Assembly (NCBI GenBank): GCA_035686605.1
Contig: DASRZI010000349.1
Span: 1-30,632, forward strand
DNA length: 30,632 nucleotides
From: UBA11865 sp035686605
GTDB lineage: Bacteria > Chloroflexota > Anaerolineae > Promineifilales > Promineifilaceae
Direction: 5' to 3'
Each line of letters begins with the position of its first letter. The stretch's first letter is position 1. A model generated the notes under the pieces. The model did not search any database. It saw nothing but the letters and a program-made list of their open reading frames with translations, and was not told the origin of the DNA. Below, in pieces: positions 29,751 to 30,632 of the stretch. The position numbers and the translations under genes are program-made.

Positions 29751-30632
29751 TTACTCACCACCATATTTAAACACTGTCTCCCCGTCGAATATGGTCTCAT
29801 CGACTCTAGTGCCGGCGATCCCCTGCGGATACTTCTCCGCGTCGACTAAGGAGAAAAGGTCTCGATCCAGTACGATTAGGTCCGCTCGTTTCCCGGGAGT
29901 AATGCTGCCGATTGTATCCTGCCAGCCAGCAGCCTCTGCTGCGCCCAGGGTGTAGCCAAAGATGGTCTCCTCGAGGGTCAGCCGTTCATCACTGTGCCAT
30001 GGAGGATTTTGCATCGATTGAGGCCGCTGGCGGAACAAGGCGGCATGGAAGCCAAGAAATGGGTTGGGGTTTGCTACCGGGGCATCACTGCCAAAGGCGA
30101 CCTGGGTTCCGCTTCTGACCAGGGCTCCAAATCGATAAGCCCGATCCGACCGGTCTCCAAGCAAACTGTCCGCAATCTCCATATCGTCAAGGGCATGGAT
30201 CGGTTGAACACTGGCGGTCACGCCTAGCTCTTTTAATCGAGGCAAATCGGCCGGATCAATTATCTGTACGTGTTCAATCCGGTGTGCGGTTCCCTGCTGT
30301 GATGACGATCTAGAAATCTCCTCAAGTATGTCCAATACTTCTCGATTGGCCCGGTCGCCGATAGCATGGATGCTAACCGGAAAACCAAGTTGACCAGCCA
30401 TCTCAATGGCTTTGGCCATTTCCTCGGGTTTTGTTAAGCAAATTCCGTTTGGGTGCGGATCGCCCCTTTCGACCGATTCCAGAGGTTCTAACATCCAGGC
30501 AGTCTTGCTGCCCAGGGTGCCGTCGGTAAAAAGCTTAATATGTCCAAGTCTAAGGTAGTCGTCCCCGTATCCGCTGCGTAAACCAAGGGCTCCGAGATGG
30601 GGCATGTCGTGAGCGGCGATGTTATTGTTGAC
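29751..30632 (-). CDS. YtcJ-like amidohydrolase (N-terminus beyond the window)
   Basis: The C-terminal 293 codons of an amidohydrolase family 3 protein; the frame is open at the right edge, and the Met at 30605 is internal. Conserved parts include K-L-F-T-D-G-T-L-G-S-K-T, H-A-I-G-D-R-A-N-R (metal-ligand His), H-R-I-E-H-V-Q-I-I-D, A-F-G-S-D-A-P-V (metal-ligand Asp), E-A-A-G-W-Q-D-T-I-G-S-I-T-P-G-K-R-A-D-L-I-V-L-D-R-D. These are the signatures of the YtcJ/N-substituted formamide deformylase group, metal-dependent hydrolases of amide bonds in varied small molecules. The substrate is unknown. The N-terminal H-x-H metal motif should lie outside the window. Confidence 0.9.
   Translation of the reverse strand, partial: VNNNIAAHDMPHLGALGLRSGYGDDYLRLGHIKLFTDGTLGSKTAWMLEPLESVERGDPHPNGICLTKPEEMAKAIEMAGQLGFPVSIHAIGDRANREVLDILEEISRSSSQQGTAHRIEHVQIIDPADLPRLKELGVTASVQPIHALDDMEIADSLLGDRSDRAYRFGALVRSGTQVAFGSDAPVANPNPFLGFHAALFRQRPQSMQNPPWHSDERLTLEETIFGYTLGAAEAAGWQDTIGSITPGKRADLIVLDRDLFSLVDAEKYPQGIAGTRVDETIFDGETVFKYGGE

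Noticed and set aside
1..30632. Mobile elements, tRNA, rRNA, replication origin
   Set aside because: No transposase, integrase, terminal inverted repeats, cloverleaf pattern, rRNA stretch or DnaA-box cluster was seen on reading both strands.

Overview
The window reads as ordinary bacterial chromosome at roughly 50% GC. It is densely packed, with genes on both strands and no sign of phage, transposon, plasmid, tRNA, rRNA or CRISPR. The gene mix suggests a Chloroflexota (Anaerolineae-like) bacterium, probably an environmental lineage: an AroK-AroB fusion, a DUF6391-like protein, a lipoprotein of the CapA family, a long class II aldolase-like protein, and a PspA/PspC/LiaF-like envelope-stress set. 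This placement is inference from gene content, not from a marker gene.

Layout. 1-3437 (minus): a DUF711/UPF0210 protein, a MurE-type peptidoglycan ligase and a DUF6391-like membrane protein cut by the left edge. 3488-6690: a small zinc-ribbon-like protein (+), a SPOUT/TrmH RNA methyltransferase (-), a CBS-CBS-ACT protein (+) and a UbiA prenyltransferase (+). 6934-11031: polyphosphate kinase (-) divergent from a CapA-family lipoprotein (+). 11164-15184: AroQ and an AroK-AroB fusion (-), divergent from glucose-6-phosphate dehydrogenase (+). 15229-16257 (-): a variant CDP-alcohol phosphatidyltransferase and a GNAT acetyltransferase. 16493-19757 (-): an exopolysaccharide module of GT4 glycosyltransferase, two short Wzz-type chain-length proteins and a CpsD-type ATPase. 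19792-22938 (-): PspA, PspC, a strongly acidic unknown protein and a LiaF/LiaI-like membrane protein. 23380-28884 (+): a D-2-hydroxyacid dehydrogenase, the long class II aldolase-like protein, TrpF, a Nudix hydrolase and TrpB. 29026-30632 (-): a possible PD-(D/E)XK nuclease and a YtcJ-type amidohydrolase cut by the right edge.

How the genes fit together. Shikimate genes (aroB, aroQ, aroK functions) and trpF/trpB supply aromatic amino acids. murE, the PspA set and the polysaccharide cluster all concern the cell envelope, and the polysaccharide cluster lies directly downstream of pspA. Intergenic DNA holds two good minus-strand terminators around pspC, several near-consensus -10 boxes placed so close to start codons that transcripts would be leaderless or nearly so, a 27-bp palindrome just after a promoter, a 16-bp tandem repeat, and a recurring ACATAAAGT/ACATAATGT motif.

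The least explained items are the acidic protein in the stress cluster, the putative nuclease at 29026-29724, the 16-bp repeat with its hairpin at 22198-22268, and the dispersed ACATAAWGT motif. I do not see a clear-cut new multi-gene system. All functional calls come from reading motifs by eye.
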